Assembly: GCF_000743535.1 (NCBI RefSeq)
Contig: NZ_AVCJ01000012.1
Coordinates: forward strand, 1-64,000
Reading direction: 5' to 3'
Origin: Arenimonas donghaensis DSM 18148 = HO3-R19
GTDB lineage: Bacteria > Pseudomonadota > Gammaproteobacteria > Xanthomonadales > Xanthomonadaceae
Length of the DNA: 64,000 nt
Shown here: positions 37,904-46,935 of the stretch, piece by piece
Layout: each line of letters opens with the position of its first letter
How positions within the stretch are numbered: position 1 is the stretch's first letter
Notes under the pieces: model-generated
What the model was told of the DNA's origin: nothing
The model's input: the letters and a program-made list of their open reading frames with translations, nothing else
The model's database searches: none
Translations under genes and position numbers: made by a program

Positions 37904-38215
37904 ATGAACAAGACCCTTTCACTGCTGTCCCCGCTGCTGCTGTGCGCCTTGCTTTCCGGTGGCGCGTTGGCCGCCGAAAAGGTGGACATCAACAACGCCG
38001 ATGCCGCCACCCTCGATCGCGTGCTCGACGGCGTCGGGCCCAGCAAGGCCGAGGCCATCGTCAGCCATCGCAACAAGCACGGCGCCTTTCGCAGCGCCGA
38101 GGAACTGGTCGAGGTCAAGGGCATCGGCCTGGCCCTGGTGGAAGCCAATCGCGACCGCATCGAGGTCGGCGCCGGCGCGGCCCGGGCGCCGGCCCCCGCG
38201 GCCGCCTCCGACTGA
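37904..38215 (+). CDS. ComEA-like exported helix-hairpin-helix protein
   Basis: A 103-residue protein with a signal peptide (about residues 1-24, ending ALAAE) and a tandem helix-hairpin-helix domain: VDINNADAATLDRVLDGVG and AEELVEVKGIGLALVEAN. This is the DNA-binding module of ComEA, which holds incoming DNA in the periplasm during natural transformation. Short soluble forms like this one are common in gammaproteobacteria. An Ala/Pro tail follows. Other competence genes are not nearby. A terminator follows at 38242. Confidence 0.9.
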   Translation: MNKTLSLLSPLLLCALLSGGALAAEKVDINNADAATLDRVLDGVGPSKAEAIVSHRNKHGAFRSAEELVEVKGIGLALVEANRDRIEVGAGAARAPAPAAASD

Positions 38216-38241
38216 ACCCGCATCCCCGCGTGGACCCCCTT

Positions 38242-38267
38242 GGCCCGGCCCGTGCCGGGCCCTTTTT
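38242..38267 (+). terminator. Rho-independent terminator after the comEA-like gene
   Basis: An 8-bp GC stem (GGCCCGGC/GCCGGGCC) with a CCGT loop is followed by C and five T residues. It ends 16 bp before the RAYT start codon. Confidence 0.9.
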
Positions 38268-38282
38268 ACCCTGGAGCCCGCC

Positions 38283-38783
38283 ATGCCTCCTTCGCTGCCG
38301 GTGCACGACCGGCCCGCCGCCGGCTTCCGTCGCGTCCGCCTGGAACGACGTTCGGTCCCGGGACAGACCTACCTGTTGTCGGTCGCCACCCTGTACCGAC
38401 GGCCGGTATTCACCGACGACGACGCCGCGCGTGCCGTTTGCCGGGTGCACACCGCGCAGTGGCCGTGGCGGGACAGCGCGGTCCTGGCCTGGGTGCTGAT
38501 GCCCGACCATTGGCAGGGGCTGGTCACCCTTGGCGAGCGCGACAGCCTGTCGACGCTGGTGGGCCGCTTCAAATCGCTTACCTCACGTGCGGTCGAGGAC
38601 AGGCACCGGGTCAATGGCTGGCTGTGGGCCAAGGGTTTCACCGACCGGGTGCTGGGCAAGGCCGAGCCGGCCATGGACGCTGCCCGGCACCTGGTGGGCC
38701 TGCCGCTGCGCGCCGGCCTGGTCCGGCGGCTGGGTGACTACGCCTACTGGAATACCGCCTGGCTCGACGGCACCGAGCCCTGA
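38283..38783 (+). CDS. REP-associated tyrosine transposase (RAYT, Y1/IS200-like), altered HUH motif
   Basis: A 166-residue protein of the Y1 transposase (TnpA-REP) family. The family landmarks are GQTYLLSVATLYRRPVF at the N-terminus, WVLMPDHWQGLVTL in the middle, a helix around FKSLTSRAVE, the segment GLPLRAGLVRRLGDY, and YAYWNTAWL at the end. The expected His-x-His metal motif reads HWQ, with Gln replacing the second His. RAYTs nick single-stranded REP DNA and are thought to spread REP palindromes, which are plentiful here. The change may reduce or abolish activity, or be tolerated. No IS ends flank it. Confidence 0.85.
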   Translation: MPPSLPVHDRPAAGFRRVRLERRSVPGQTYLLSVATLYRRPVFTDDDAARAVCRVHTAQWPWRDSAVLAWVLMPDHWQGLVTLGERDSLSTLVGRFKSLTSRAVEDRHRVNGWLWAKGFTDRVLGKAEPAMDAARHLVGLPLRAGLVRRLGDYAYWNTAWLDGTEP

Positions 38784-38807
38784 ACCGGCTGCGATAGACT
38801 GCGGGGC

Positions 38808-39272
38808 ATGATCCTGCCGCCTTACCGCATCGATGCCTCGTCCATCCCGGGTGCCGGCAAGGGCCTGTTCCTGCAGGCGCCGGTGGCGCGGGGCCGGGTG
38901 GTGGTCGCACCCGACGACATCCGCGGCACCTGGGCCTGGCGCGAGATCCGCGAGCGACCAGATGCCGAAGCCGCGATGGCGGCCAGCGTGCGCTGGTTCG
39001 AAGACCAGTGCACGGTCAGCCTGGACTGGCCGGACGAGTGTTACGTCAACCACAGCTTCGAACCCAATGGCCTGTGGCACCTGGGCTTCATCTTCGCCGC
39101 GCGCGACCTGGCGGCGGGCGAGGAACTGACGGTGGACTACCGGCACCTGCTGCCCGAAGGCGAGGCCGAGGTGTTCCGCGATGCCGGAACCGGGCGCGAA
39201 ATCGTCGGCTACTCCTGGGCCGAGTCCCTGGCCTTGTCCAGTCGCGCCCTGGTGGCGCTGCAGGCTGGCTGA
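38808..39272 (+). CDS. SET-domain protein (putative lysine methyltransferase)
   Basis: A 154-residue stand-alone SET domain. Its landmarks are IPGAGKGLFLQAPVARGRVV at the start (compare the GxG motif of SET proteins), YVNHSFEPN as the NHS motif near residue 82, and GEELTVDYRHL as the catalytic-tyrosine motif near residue 104. There is no cysteine-rich post-SET segment, unlike the SET protein at 47500. SET enzymes transfer methyl from SAM to protein lysines. Its TGA overlaps the ATG of the hutD-like gene by one base. The substrate is unknown. Confidence 0.87.
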   Translation: MILPPYRIDASSIPGAGKGLFLQAPVARGRVVVAPDDIRGTWAWREIRERPDAEAAMAASVRWFEDQCTVSLDWPDECYVNHSFEPNGLWHLGFIFAARDLAAGEELTVDYRHLLPEGEAEVFRDAGTGREIVGYSWAESLALSSRALVALQAG

Positions 39273-39865
39273 TGCGGCTCCTGCACCTGCCCGCGCATGA
39301 ATACCGCCGCGAACGCTGGCGCAACGAGCGCGGCTGGACCCGCGAGATCCATCGCCATCCGGAGGGCAGCACCGACTGGGTCTGGCGGGCGTCGATCGCG
39401 GAAATCGACCAGGACGCGCCGTTCTCGGCGTTCCCGGGCTTCGACCGCGAACTGGTGCTGATGGCCGGCGAGGGCATGCACCTGCACTTCGAAGACGGGG
39501 ATTCGACGACGCTGCTGCCGCCGCACGACAAGATCCGCTTCGCCGGCGAACGCCCCCTGCGCGCCGAGCTGATCGCCGGTCCGACGCATGACTTCAACCT
39601 GATCTGGCGCCGCGAAGCCCTGGAGGCAACGGTGCTTCACCGGCCACTGGTGGGACCGATGGTGTTTTTCGGCGAAGCGGGCACGACCTGGCTCGTGCAC
39701 CTGCTGCGCGGCCAGGCCTGGTTCAAGGACCTGGCGCGGCCGCTGCGGCTTGAGCGTTCCGACAGCGTGCTGCTGCTCCCCGACGACGAGGGTCCCTCGC
39801 GCCTGATCCTGGACGGCGGCGGCGAGCTCCTTCTCGCCAAACTACAGTCCCGCCCCGCCCTGTAG
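39272..39865 (+). CDS. HutD/Ves-family cupin-like protein
   Basis: A 197-residue protein of the HutD (DUF886) family, a bicupin fold without known activity. It has the N-terminal block WRNERGWTREIHRHPEG, then FSAFPGFDRELVLMAGEGM and FNLIWRREALEATVL. In pseudomonads hutD is linked to histidine utilisation; no hut genes are present here, so that role is not implied. The start codon overlaps the SET gene stop (TGATG). The stop codon TAG (39863-39865) lies inside a REP family A copy, so the repeat forms the end of this gene. Confidence 0.87.
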   Translation: MRLLHLPAHEYRRERWRNERGWTREIHRHPEGSTDWVWRASIAEIDQDAPFSAFPGFDRELVLMAGEGMHLHFEDGDSTTLLPPHDKIRFAGERPLRAELIAGPTHDFNLIWRREALEATVLHRPLVGPMVFFGEAGTTWLVHLLRGQAWFKDLARPLRLERSDSVLLLPDDEGPSRLILDGGGELLLAKLQSRPAL

Positions 39866-39887
39866 GAGCGCCTTCAGGCGCGAAGCT
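39861..39887. repeat. REP family A copy at the end of the hutD-like gene
   Basis: The first 27 bases of the long 20785-20836 arm are present without change, beginning with TGTAGGAGCGCCTTCAGGCG. The TAG at bases 3-5 serves as stop codon of the hutD-like gene. A half copy of family B follows at 39899-39924. Confidence 0.88.
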
Positions 39888-40234
39888 CCTTTCCCACCCC
39901 TGTGGGAGGGACTTCAGTCCCGATGCTCCTGCGATTTCCTTTGGCCAAGTAGAGCGCCGGTCCGCGTTGTCCAAGCTGCCTCCTTCCGCTTTCGACCCGA
40001 ACCAGGCATCAGGTTGGTGCCAAGTCACGCCGGGTTCGGTCCCATGGCTTTCATGAGACATTTTCTCGTGGCGGTTGGTCCTAAGCTGCCCTCAAATGAT
40101 CGAATTGCCAATCCAAGAGTGGCATGGACGCTGGATGGATAGCTGGACGGCAACCTCCGAGCATGCGGTACATGGGTTCCACTTAGAACTGAGCTTAGAT
40201 TCCTAAAATTCGTCGACTCCAAGAGGAGCAAGGC
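39866..40234. other. Non-coding, lower-GC stretch before the membrane gene
   Basis: Apart from the REP copies at its left end, no gene is supported on either strand. Base composition falls clearly below that of the surroundings from about 39930 onward, and continues so through the next gene. This suggests foreign DNA or an old insertion. Confidence 0.6.
39899..39924. repeat. REP family B half copy
   Basis: Contains GTGGGAGGGACTTCAGTCCC, the left arm of the family B hairpin, but no right arm. Confidence 0.8.
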
Positions 40235-40966
40235 ATGGCAGATCAACAAGCTACTGCGCAGAATCAAGGTGCAGTCATAGGCGGCTGGGTGTGCATCGCG
40301 CTCGGCACAGCACTAATGGTCTGGACGTTACTTTCTTTCCTTCTGTACTTGCCACTTTTCCTCGCGGCATTCGTTCTTGGCATTGTTGCGATCGCTCAGC
40401 GCCGACTAGGCAACGGAATATCCATCCTCCTGCTTTCGGTCGCTATTCCGCTCGTTCTTGGCATTGGGCTCGGTGCGTATCGAACGCAGCAAGCAATGGA
40501 GGGGGTTAGCAAGACTGAAGCGGATCGACCGGCTTCCGAATCTGCCCCCGCAACGGAGGAGCAGGAGTTCGCTCCTCCTCCCGGCCCAACCCCTGAAGAA
40601 CAGTACATCGCCGAGAGTATTGAGCTTTATGATTTCCAGGCAAAGTACATGGATTCGGTGCTCGACGGTCGAGTGCCCGGCGTGAGTTTCAAGATGAAGA
40701 ATAATGGTGATCGAACGTTAGATCGTGTCGAGATTGTCGTTCTTTTCAAAGATGCAACAGGCTCAGTGATTGCCGAGGAGGACTATTCCCCGATCTTTGT
40801 CTCGGAATACAACCTGTCCGGGGACAACAAGCCGCTAAAGCCCGGTTACATCTGGCAGCTAGAGCGGGGCAGGTTCTATGCAGCGAAGTCAGTGCCCTCA
40901 GAATGGAAGGAGGGCGCTGCTGAGATCAAGATCGTCGATATTCGCTTTCGGGATGAGCGCCGGTGA
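40235..40966 (+). CDS. Lower-GC membrane protein with FxLYD-like C-terminal domain
   Basis: A 243-residue protein of unknown function. Two transmembrane helices lie at about residues 17-55 (LLSFLLYLPLFLAAFVLGIV) and 60-80, followed by an acidic, proline-rich linker (EEQEFAPPPGPTPEEQ) and an outside domain at about 140-240. The part GVSFKMKNNGDRTLDRVEIV, then VLFKDATGSVI, matches the FxLYD pattern, a small beta domain common in surface proteins. Codon use is visibly poorer in G+C than in all neighbours. The gene lies between oppositely oriented REP A copies (39861 and 41124). AAGAGGAG is the ribosome-binding site. Horizontal gain is likely. Confidence 0.78.
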   Translation: MADQQATAQNQGAVIGGWVCIALGTALMVWTLLSFLLYLPLFLAAFVLGIVAIAQRRLGNGISILLLSVAIPLVLGIGLGAYRTQQAMEGVSKTEADRPASESAPATEEQEFAPPPGPTPEEQYIAESIELYDFQAKYMDSVLDGRVPGVSFKMKNNGDRTLDRVEIVVLFKDATGSVIAEEDYSPIFVSEYNLSGDNKPLKPGYIWQLERGRFYAAKSVPSEWKEGAAEIKIVDIRFRDERR

Positions 40967-41034
40967 TCTCTCGTTTGTGGACCCCAGGTGTGTGTTCAAT
41001 GCGGCGTCACGTGGCGATTCATACTTGATGCCAA

Positions 41035-41058
41035 TTCCGCTTCTGGCCGGAAGCGGAA
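41035..41058. other. Hairpin downstream of the membrane gene
   Basis: TTCCGCTTC and GAAGCGGAA form a perfect 9-bp stem with loop TGGCCG, 69 bp after the stop. No T-run follows, so termination is doubtful. Confidence 0.4.
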
Positions 41059-41123
41059 GGCGATGCCTCTACCTGCGACTTGACCACGTGCTGGGTTGCT
41101 TGCGTTATGGGCGAGGGCAAAGA

Positions 41124-41148
41124 TTCGCGCCTGAAGGCGCTCCTACAG
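41124..41148. repeat. REP family A copy in inverted orientation
   Basis: TTCGCGCCTGAAGGCGCTCC plus TACAG is the inverse of the copy at 39861. A degenerate family B fragment (GGAGTCCCGCCCACAGG) follows near 41172-41188. Confidence 0.85.
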
Positions 41149-41197
41149 GTGGGGTAGGGGTTTTGGGGGTGGAGTCCCGCCCACAGGGTGGCAGGGG

Positions 41198-41512
41198 TCA
41201 GCGGTCGTCGCGGGTCCAGACGGCGCCGCCTTCGAGCTTCACCGGGAAGCGGGGCACCGGCGAATAGGCGGGCGGGCACAGGGCCTCGCCGGTGCGCAGG
41301 TCGAAGCGGGCGCCATGCAGGGTGCATTCGACCTGGCCGCCGTCGATGGCGCCGGCGCTGAGTTCGAAGTCTTCATGCGTGCACTTGTCTTCGACGGCGT
41401 AGAACTCACCGTCGAGGTTGACCACCAGGATCGGCGTGTCGCCGTCCCAGGCCACGGCGGATTCGCCGGGCAGGAGTTCGGACGTGGCGCAGACGCGGAC
41501 CCAATCGTTCAC
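41198..41512 (-). CDS. Rieske [2Fe-2S] ferredoxin, non-haem type, last gene of the SUF operon
   Basis: A 104-residue soluble Rieske protein. Cluster ligands are the Cys and His of CTHEDF at about residue 44 and those of CTLHGARFD at about 63. It is of the bphF/nirD-like ferredoxin type used as electron carrier for oxygenases, and no membrane anchor is present. It overlaps the GNAT gene by 4 bp (ATGA) and ends the sufR-B-C-D-S cluster, where it might serve as electron donor or as a cluster acceptor (inference). Confidence 0.88.
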   Translation of the reverse strand: MNDWVRVCATSELLPGESAVAWDGDTPILVVNLDGEFYAVEDKCTHEDFELSAGAIDGGQVECTLHGARFDLRTGEALCPPAYSPVPRFPVKLEGGAVWTRDDR

Positions 41513-42078
41513 AGCGTTTTCTCCAGGACTTCAAAACGAAGGTCGTCCCGCCGCGGCAGGCCGAAGCGCTCGTCGCCGTAGGGGAACGGCTTCTTGATGC
41601 CGGTGCGGCGGTAGCCGCGGCGTTCGTACCAGGCGATGAGCTCCTCGCGCAGGTCGATCACCGTCATGCGCATCACCGCCATGCCGAACTCGTCGCGGGC
41701 GATGCGCTCGGCCTCGGCCAGCACCCGGCCGCCGATGCCGCCGCCCTGCAAGCCCGGCCGCACCGAGAACATGCCGAAATACCCGGCGCCGCCCTCGACG
41801 GCCACGTGTGCGCAGGCGAGCAGCTCGCCGGTGCGCTCGGCCAGCAGCATTCGGCTCTGCGGACGGCCGATCTGCGCGAGCACGTCGTCGGCCCCGGTAC
41901 GGCGACCGTCGAGCAGGTCGGCTTCGGTGGTCCAGCCGACGCGGCTGGCGTCACCGCGGTAGGCGGATTCGACCAGGGCCACGATCGCGGCGGCGTCGGC
42001 CGGCGTCGCGGCACGGAAGGCCAGGGCGGGTGGCGGGGACACACCGCCTTCGGCGGCGTCAGTGGCTTGGCTATTCAT
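41509..42078 (-). CDS. GNAT-family N-acetyltransferase
   Basis: A 189-residue acetyltransferase. The acetyl-CoA pyrophosphate-binding motif is VRPGLQGGGIGGRVLAEAER at about residue 108, with the preceding strand GYFGMFSV and the C-terminal AWYERRGYRRTG block typical of GNATs. The acceptor substrate is unknown. Its position between sufS and the Rieske gene, with 24 bp to sufS and a 4-bp overlap with the next gene, makes it part of the SUF operon, but no iron-sulfur role is known for this family. Confidence 0.87.
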   Translation of the reverse strand: MNSQATDAAEGGVSPPPALAFRAATPADAAAIVALVESAYRGDASRVGWTTEADLLDGRRTGADDVLAQIGRPQSRMLLAERTGELLACAHVAVEGGAGYFGMFSVRPGLQGGGIGGRVLAEAERIARDEFGMAVMRMTVIDLREELIAWYERRGYRRTGIKKPFPYGDERFGLPRRDDLRFEVLEKTL

Positions 42079-42102
42079 GTCGGCTCGCCGGGCAGGTGGG
42101 GC

Positions 42103-43332
42103 TCAGAGCAGCAGCTTGCGGACCTTTTCGATGCCGGCCGCGAGCTTCTCGATTTCAACGTGGGTGTTGTAGAAGGCCAGCGAGGCGCGGCAGGTGGCCG
42201 GCACGCCGAAGTGGGCCATCAGCGGGTGGGCGCAGTGGTGGCCCGAACGCACCGCGATGCCCTCGAGGTCGAGCAGGGTGGCCAGGTCGTGGGCGTGGGC
42301 GCCTTCGACCAGGAAGCTGATGACCGCGGCCTTGCCCGGCGCGGTGCCGAAGATGCGCAGGCCGGGAATGGCCGACAGCCGCTCGGTGGCAACGGCCAGC
42401 AGCGCCTGTTCCCGCGCCTCGATTTCGGCCATGCCGATCTCCGCGAGGTAGTCGGCGGCCGCGCCGAGGCCGACGACGCCGGCGATGTTCGGGGTGCCGG
42501 CCTCGAACTTGTGCGGCGGCTCGTTGTAGACCGTGCCCTCGAAGCTGACTTCCTTGATCATCTCGCCGCCGCCGAGGAACGGCGGCATCTCGCGCAGGTG
42601 CTGGCGGCGTGCCCAGAGCCCGCCGGTGCCGGTGGGGCCGAGCATCTTGTGGCCGGTGAAGGCGTAGAAGTCGCAGCCCAGCACCGGGATGTCGACCGAG
42701 CGGTGCGGCAGCGCCTGCGAGCCGTCGATCACGGTGACGACGCCCAGCTTGCGCGCCATGCGGCAGATGTCGGCCACCGGGTTCACCGTGCCCAGCACGT
42801 TCGAGACGTGGGTGAAGGCCAGCAGCTTCACGTCGCCGGTGAGCTTGCTGCGCAGGTCGTCGAGGTCGAGCGCGCCGTCCGGGGTGATGTCGACCACGCG
42901 GATCTTCGCGCCCGTACGCTCGCAGACCAGCTGCCAGGGCACGATGTTGGCGTGGTGCTCCATGCGCGTGAGCAGGATGACGTCGCCCGGCCCCAGTCGC
43001 GGCAGGGCCCAGCTGTAGGCGACCAGGTTGATGCCGAAGGTCGTGCCGGACGTCAGCACCAGTTCGTCCGGCGGAACATTGACGAAACCCGCCAGGCGTC
43101 GGCGCGCCCCTTCGTAGGCCTCCGTGGCCTCGCTACCCAGCGCATGCACGGCGCGCGAGACATTGGCGTTGTGTTCGCGGTAGAACTCGTCCATCGCCCG
43201 GATGACCGGCTGCGGCTTCTGCGAGGTGTTGGCCGAATCCAGGTAGACCAGCGGCTTGCCGTGCACCTGGCGGGTGAGCACCGGGAAGTCGGCGCGCAGG
43301 CGCAGCCAGTCGGGGCGGCCGGCGGCGGTCAT
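42103..43332 (-). CDS. sufS: SUF system cysteine desulfurase
   Basis: A 409-residue class V, PLP-dependent cysteine desulfurase that releases sulfur from cysteine for cluster assembly. The Schiff-base lysine lies in FTGHKMLGPTGTGGLW at about residue 226. The catalytic cysteine is on the group II loop RSGHHCAHPLMAHFG at about 364. Length and loop type fit SufS rather than IscS. No sufE is seen in the window. The start overlaps sufD by 4 bp. Confidence 0.96.
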   Translation of the reverse strand: MTAAGRPDWLRLRADFPVLTRQVHGKPLVYLDSANTSQKPQPVIRAMDEFYREHNANVSRAVHALGSEATEAYEGARRRLAGFVNVPPDELVLTSGTTFGINLVAYSWALPRLGPGDVILLTRMEHHANIVPWQLVCERTGAKIRVVDITPDGALDLDDLRSKLTGDVKLLAFTHVSNVLGTVNPVADICRMARKLGVVTVIDGSQALPHRSVDIPVLGCDFYAFTGHKMLGPTGTGGLWARRQHLREMPPFLGGGEMIKEVSFEGTVYNEPPHKFEAGTPNIAGVVGLGAAADYLAEIGMAEIEAREQALLAVATERLSAIPGLRIFGTAPGKAAVISFLVEGAHAHDLATLLDLEGIAVRSGHHCAHPLMAHFGVPATCRASLAFYNTHVEIEKLAAGIEKVRKLLL

Positions 43333-44630
43333 TCCGGGCTGCCTTCGTGGCCGAGCCGGCGGGCCATCGTGTCGCCCAGCGACTTCGCCAGCTCGCCGGC
43401 GTCCAGCACGCCCAGGGCTTCGCGCAGGAAGGCCTGCATCAGCAACACCCGCGCCTGGGCCGCGGGCAGGCCGCGGCTGCGCAGGTAGAACAGCGCGGTT
43501 TCGTCCAGGCGGCCGACGGTGGCGCCGTGCGCGGCCTTGACCTCGTCGGCGTTGATCACCAGCACGGGCTGGCTGTCGATTTCAGCCGAGTCTGAGAGCA
43601 GCAGGTTCTTGTTCGACAGCTCGGCCTCGCTGCCGTCGGCGCCGGCCTGGATCTGGATGCCGCCGTGGAAAACCACGCGGCCGCGCTGGTCGGCCAGGCC
43701 GCGCCAGGGCAGTTCGCAGCGGGTGTTGGTGGCCTGGTGGCGGATGCCCAGACGGGTGTCGACATGGCGGCGGCCGTCGGCGAGCAGCACGCCACCGGCG
43801 TGCAGCGCGGCGCCGTCGCCCTGCAGGTCGACGTTGAATTCGTGCCGGGACAGCGCGGCGCCCAGTTCGAGGTCGACGCGCCGGTATTCGGTCGCCGACG
43901 CCAGCACGGCGTCGGTGCGGCTGAGCAGGCTGGCGCCGCCGTCTTCGTCCTGCAGGCGGGCGTGGCGCAGGCGGGCGCCGGCGGCCAGGTGCACGTGGCT
44001 GAGGTGGTTGACCAGGTTCCGGTGCGCGCCGGCCCCGAGGTGGTGTTCGACCAGGGTGAGCGAGGCGCCCTTGCGCAGCTCCACCAGGTGGCGCAGGTGC
44101 GCGGCCTGGTCGCTGTCGCCGGGGGCGCCGACGAAGACCAGGTGCAGCGGCGCCGTCACCATGACGTCGGCGTGCACGCGCAGCAGCATGCCTTCGGTGG
44201 CGAGCGCGGCGTTGAAGCGGGCGAAGGGTTCGTCGGCACGGTCGAAGCGCCGGCCCAGCACCGACACCGCGCGCGGGTCGTCGCCGGCCAGGGCCTGCGA
44301 GAGCGGGCGCAGCTCGACGCCGTCAGGCAGTGCGTCGAGCTGGCTCGCGCCAGCGTCGAAACGACCGTTGACGAAGACCAGTCGCGGCGCCGGGATATGG
44401 GCAAGCAGCGCCGGGTCGAGGTCCACGGCGGCCGCGTCGTGGGCGAAGCCACGGGCCGAGAGCGCGCGCAGCGAGGTGTATTTCCAGGCTTCGACGCGGG
44501 CGCCGGGCAGGCCGTCGGCCAGCACCGCGGCCATCGCGGCGCGGCGGGCCTCACCCAGGCCCTGCGCGTCCACCAGTGCGGGCGGCAGCGCCTCGAAGCT
44601 TTCGCGGAAGGTGTCGACCAGCGTGCTCAT
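43329..44630 (-). CDS. sufD: Fe-S cluster assembly scaffold component SufD
   Basis: A 433-residue SufD. Its right-handed beta-helix core includes VEHHLGAGAHRNLVNHLSHV, and the conserved C-terminal section includes INADEVKAAHGATVGRLDE, ALFYLRSRGL and ARVLLMQAFLREAL. It pairs with SufB in the SufBC2D complex, which builds and hands over clusters using SufC ATP hydrolysis. Overlaps of 4 bp with both sufC and sufS point to tight translational coupling. Confidence 0.95.
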   Translation of the reverse strand: MSTLVDTFRESFEALPPALVDAQGLGEARRAAMAAVLADGLPGARVEAWKYTSLRALSARGFAHDAAAVDLDPALLAHIPAPRLVFVNGRFDAGASQLDALPDGVELRPLSQALAGDDPRAVSVLGRRFDRADEPFARFNAALATEGMLLRVHADVMVTAPLHLVFVGAPGDSDQAAHLRHLVELRKGASLTLVEHHLGAGAHRNLVNHLSHVHLAAGARLRHARLQDEDGGASLLSRTDAVLASATEYRRVDLELGAALSRHEFNVDLQGDGAALHAGGVLLADGRRHVDTRLGIRHQATNTRCELPWRGLADQRGRVVFHGGIQIQAGADGSEAELSNKNLLLSDSAEIDSQPVLVINADEVKAAHGATVGRLDETALFYLRSRGLPAAQARVLLMQAFLREALGVLDAGELAKSLGDTMARRLGHEGSPE

Positions 44631-45397
44631 GGCGTGGCGGTCGCCTGCGGCGCGATCCGGTCCTTCACCCAGGCGTAGCCGTGGGCTTCGAGCTCGAGCG
44701 CCAGTTCCGGGCCGCCGGATTCGACGATGCGGCCATCGGCCAGTACGTGCACGACGTCGGGCTTGATGTAGTCGAGCAGGCGCTGGTAGTGGGTGATGAC
44801 CAGGAAGGCGCGCTCGGGCGAGCGCATCAGGTTGACGCCGTCGGCCACGGCCTTGAGCGCGTCGATGTCCAGGCCGGAGTCGGTTTCGTCCAGGATCGCC
44901 AGCTTCGGTTCGAGCAGGGCCAGCTGGAAGATTTCGTTGCGCTTCTTCTCGCCGCCGCTGAAGCCTTCGTTGACGCCGCGGTGCAGCAGCTCGTCCTTGA
45001 GGTCGAGCACCGACAGCTTCTCGCGCACGCGCTTGAGGAACTGCATCGAGTCGAGTTCGCCCTCGCCGCGCGCCTTGCGCTGGGCGTTGAGCGCGGTGCG
45101 CAGGAAATAGGTGTTGTTCACGCCGGGGATTTCCACCGGGTACTGGAAGGCCAGGAAGACGCCGGCGGCGGCCCGCTCCTCGGGCTCGAGCGCCAGCAGG
45201 TCGCGGCCCTCGAGTTCGATCGAACCCTGCGTGACCTCGTAACCCTCGCGGCCGGCCAGGACGTTGCCCAGCGTGGACTTGCCGGCGCCGTTGGGGCCCA
45301 TGATGGCGTGCACCTGGCCAGGGGCCAGTTCAAGGCTGAGGCCCTTGAGGATTTCCTTGCCGCCGATGCTTACGTGGAGGTTGTGGATCTTGAGCAT
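44627..45397 (-). CDS. sufC: Fe-S cluster assembly ATPase SufC
   Basis: A 256-residue ABC-type ATPase. Walker A is GPNGAGKSTLGN at about residue 36, the signature motif is FSGGEKKRNEI at about 146 and Walker B is LAILDETDSGLD at about 168. It powers the SufBC2D scaffold. It overlaps sufD by 4 bp, while 94 bp holding a REP hairpin separate it from sufB. Confidence 0.97.
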   Translation of the reverse strand: MLKIHNLHVSIGGKEILKGLSLELAPGQVHAIMGPNGAGKSTLGNVLAGREGYEVTQGSIELEGRDLLALEPEERAAAGVFLAFQYPVEIPGVNNTYFLRTALNAQRKARGEGELDSMQFLKRVREKLSVLDLKDELLHRGVNEGFSGGEKKRNEIFQLALLEPKLAILDETDSGLDIDALKAVADGVNLMRSPERAFLVITHYQRLLDYIKPDVVHVLADGRIVESGGPELALELEAHGYAWVKDRIAPQATATP

Positions 45398-45420
45398 TTC
45401 AGTTTCCAGGTTTCTGTTCT

Positions 45421-45484
45421 TGTGGGAGGGACTTCAGTCCCGAAGTTTTTCGCGAAGAGCTTCGGGACTGAAGTCCCTCCTACA
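45421..45484. repeat. REP family B hairpin inside the suf operon, between sufB and sufC
   Basis: Two 25-bp arms (45421-45445 and 45460-45484) with one mismatch and a 14-base loop. In the transcript it would form a strong stem between the sufB stop and the sufC start, which could cut read-through or stabilise the sufB part. Confidence 0.9.
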
Positions 45485-45491
45485 GGGGGGG

Positions 45492-46934
<1,443 letters not shown>

Positions 46935-46935
46935 G

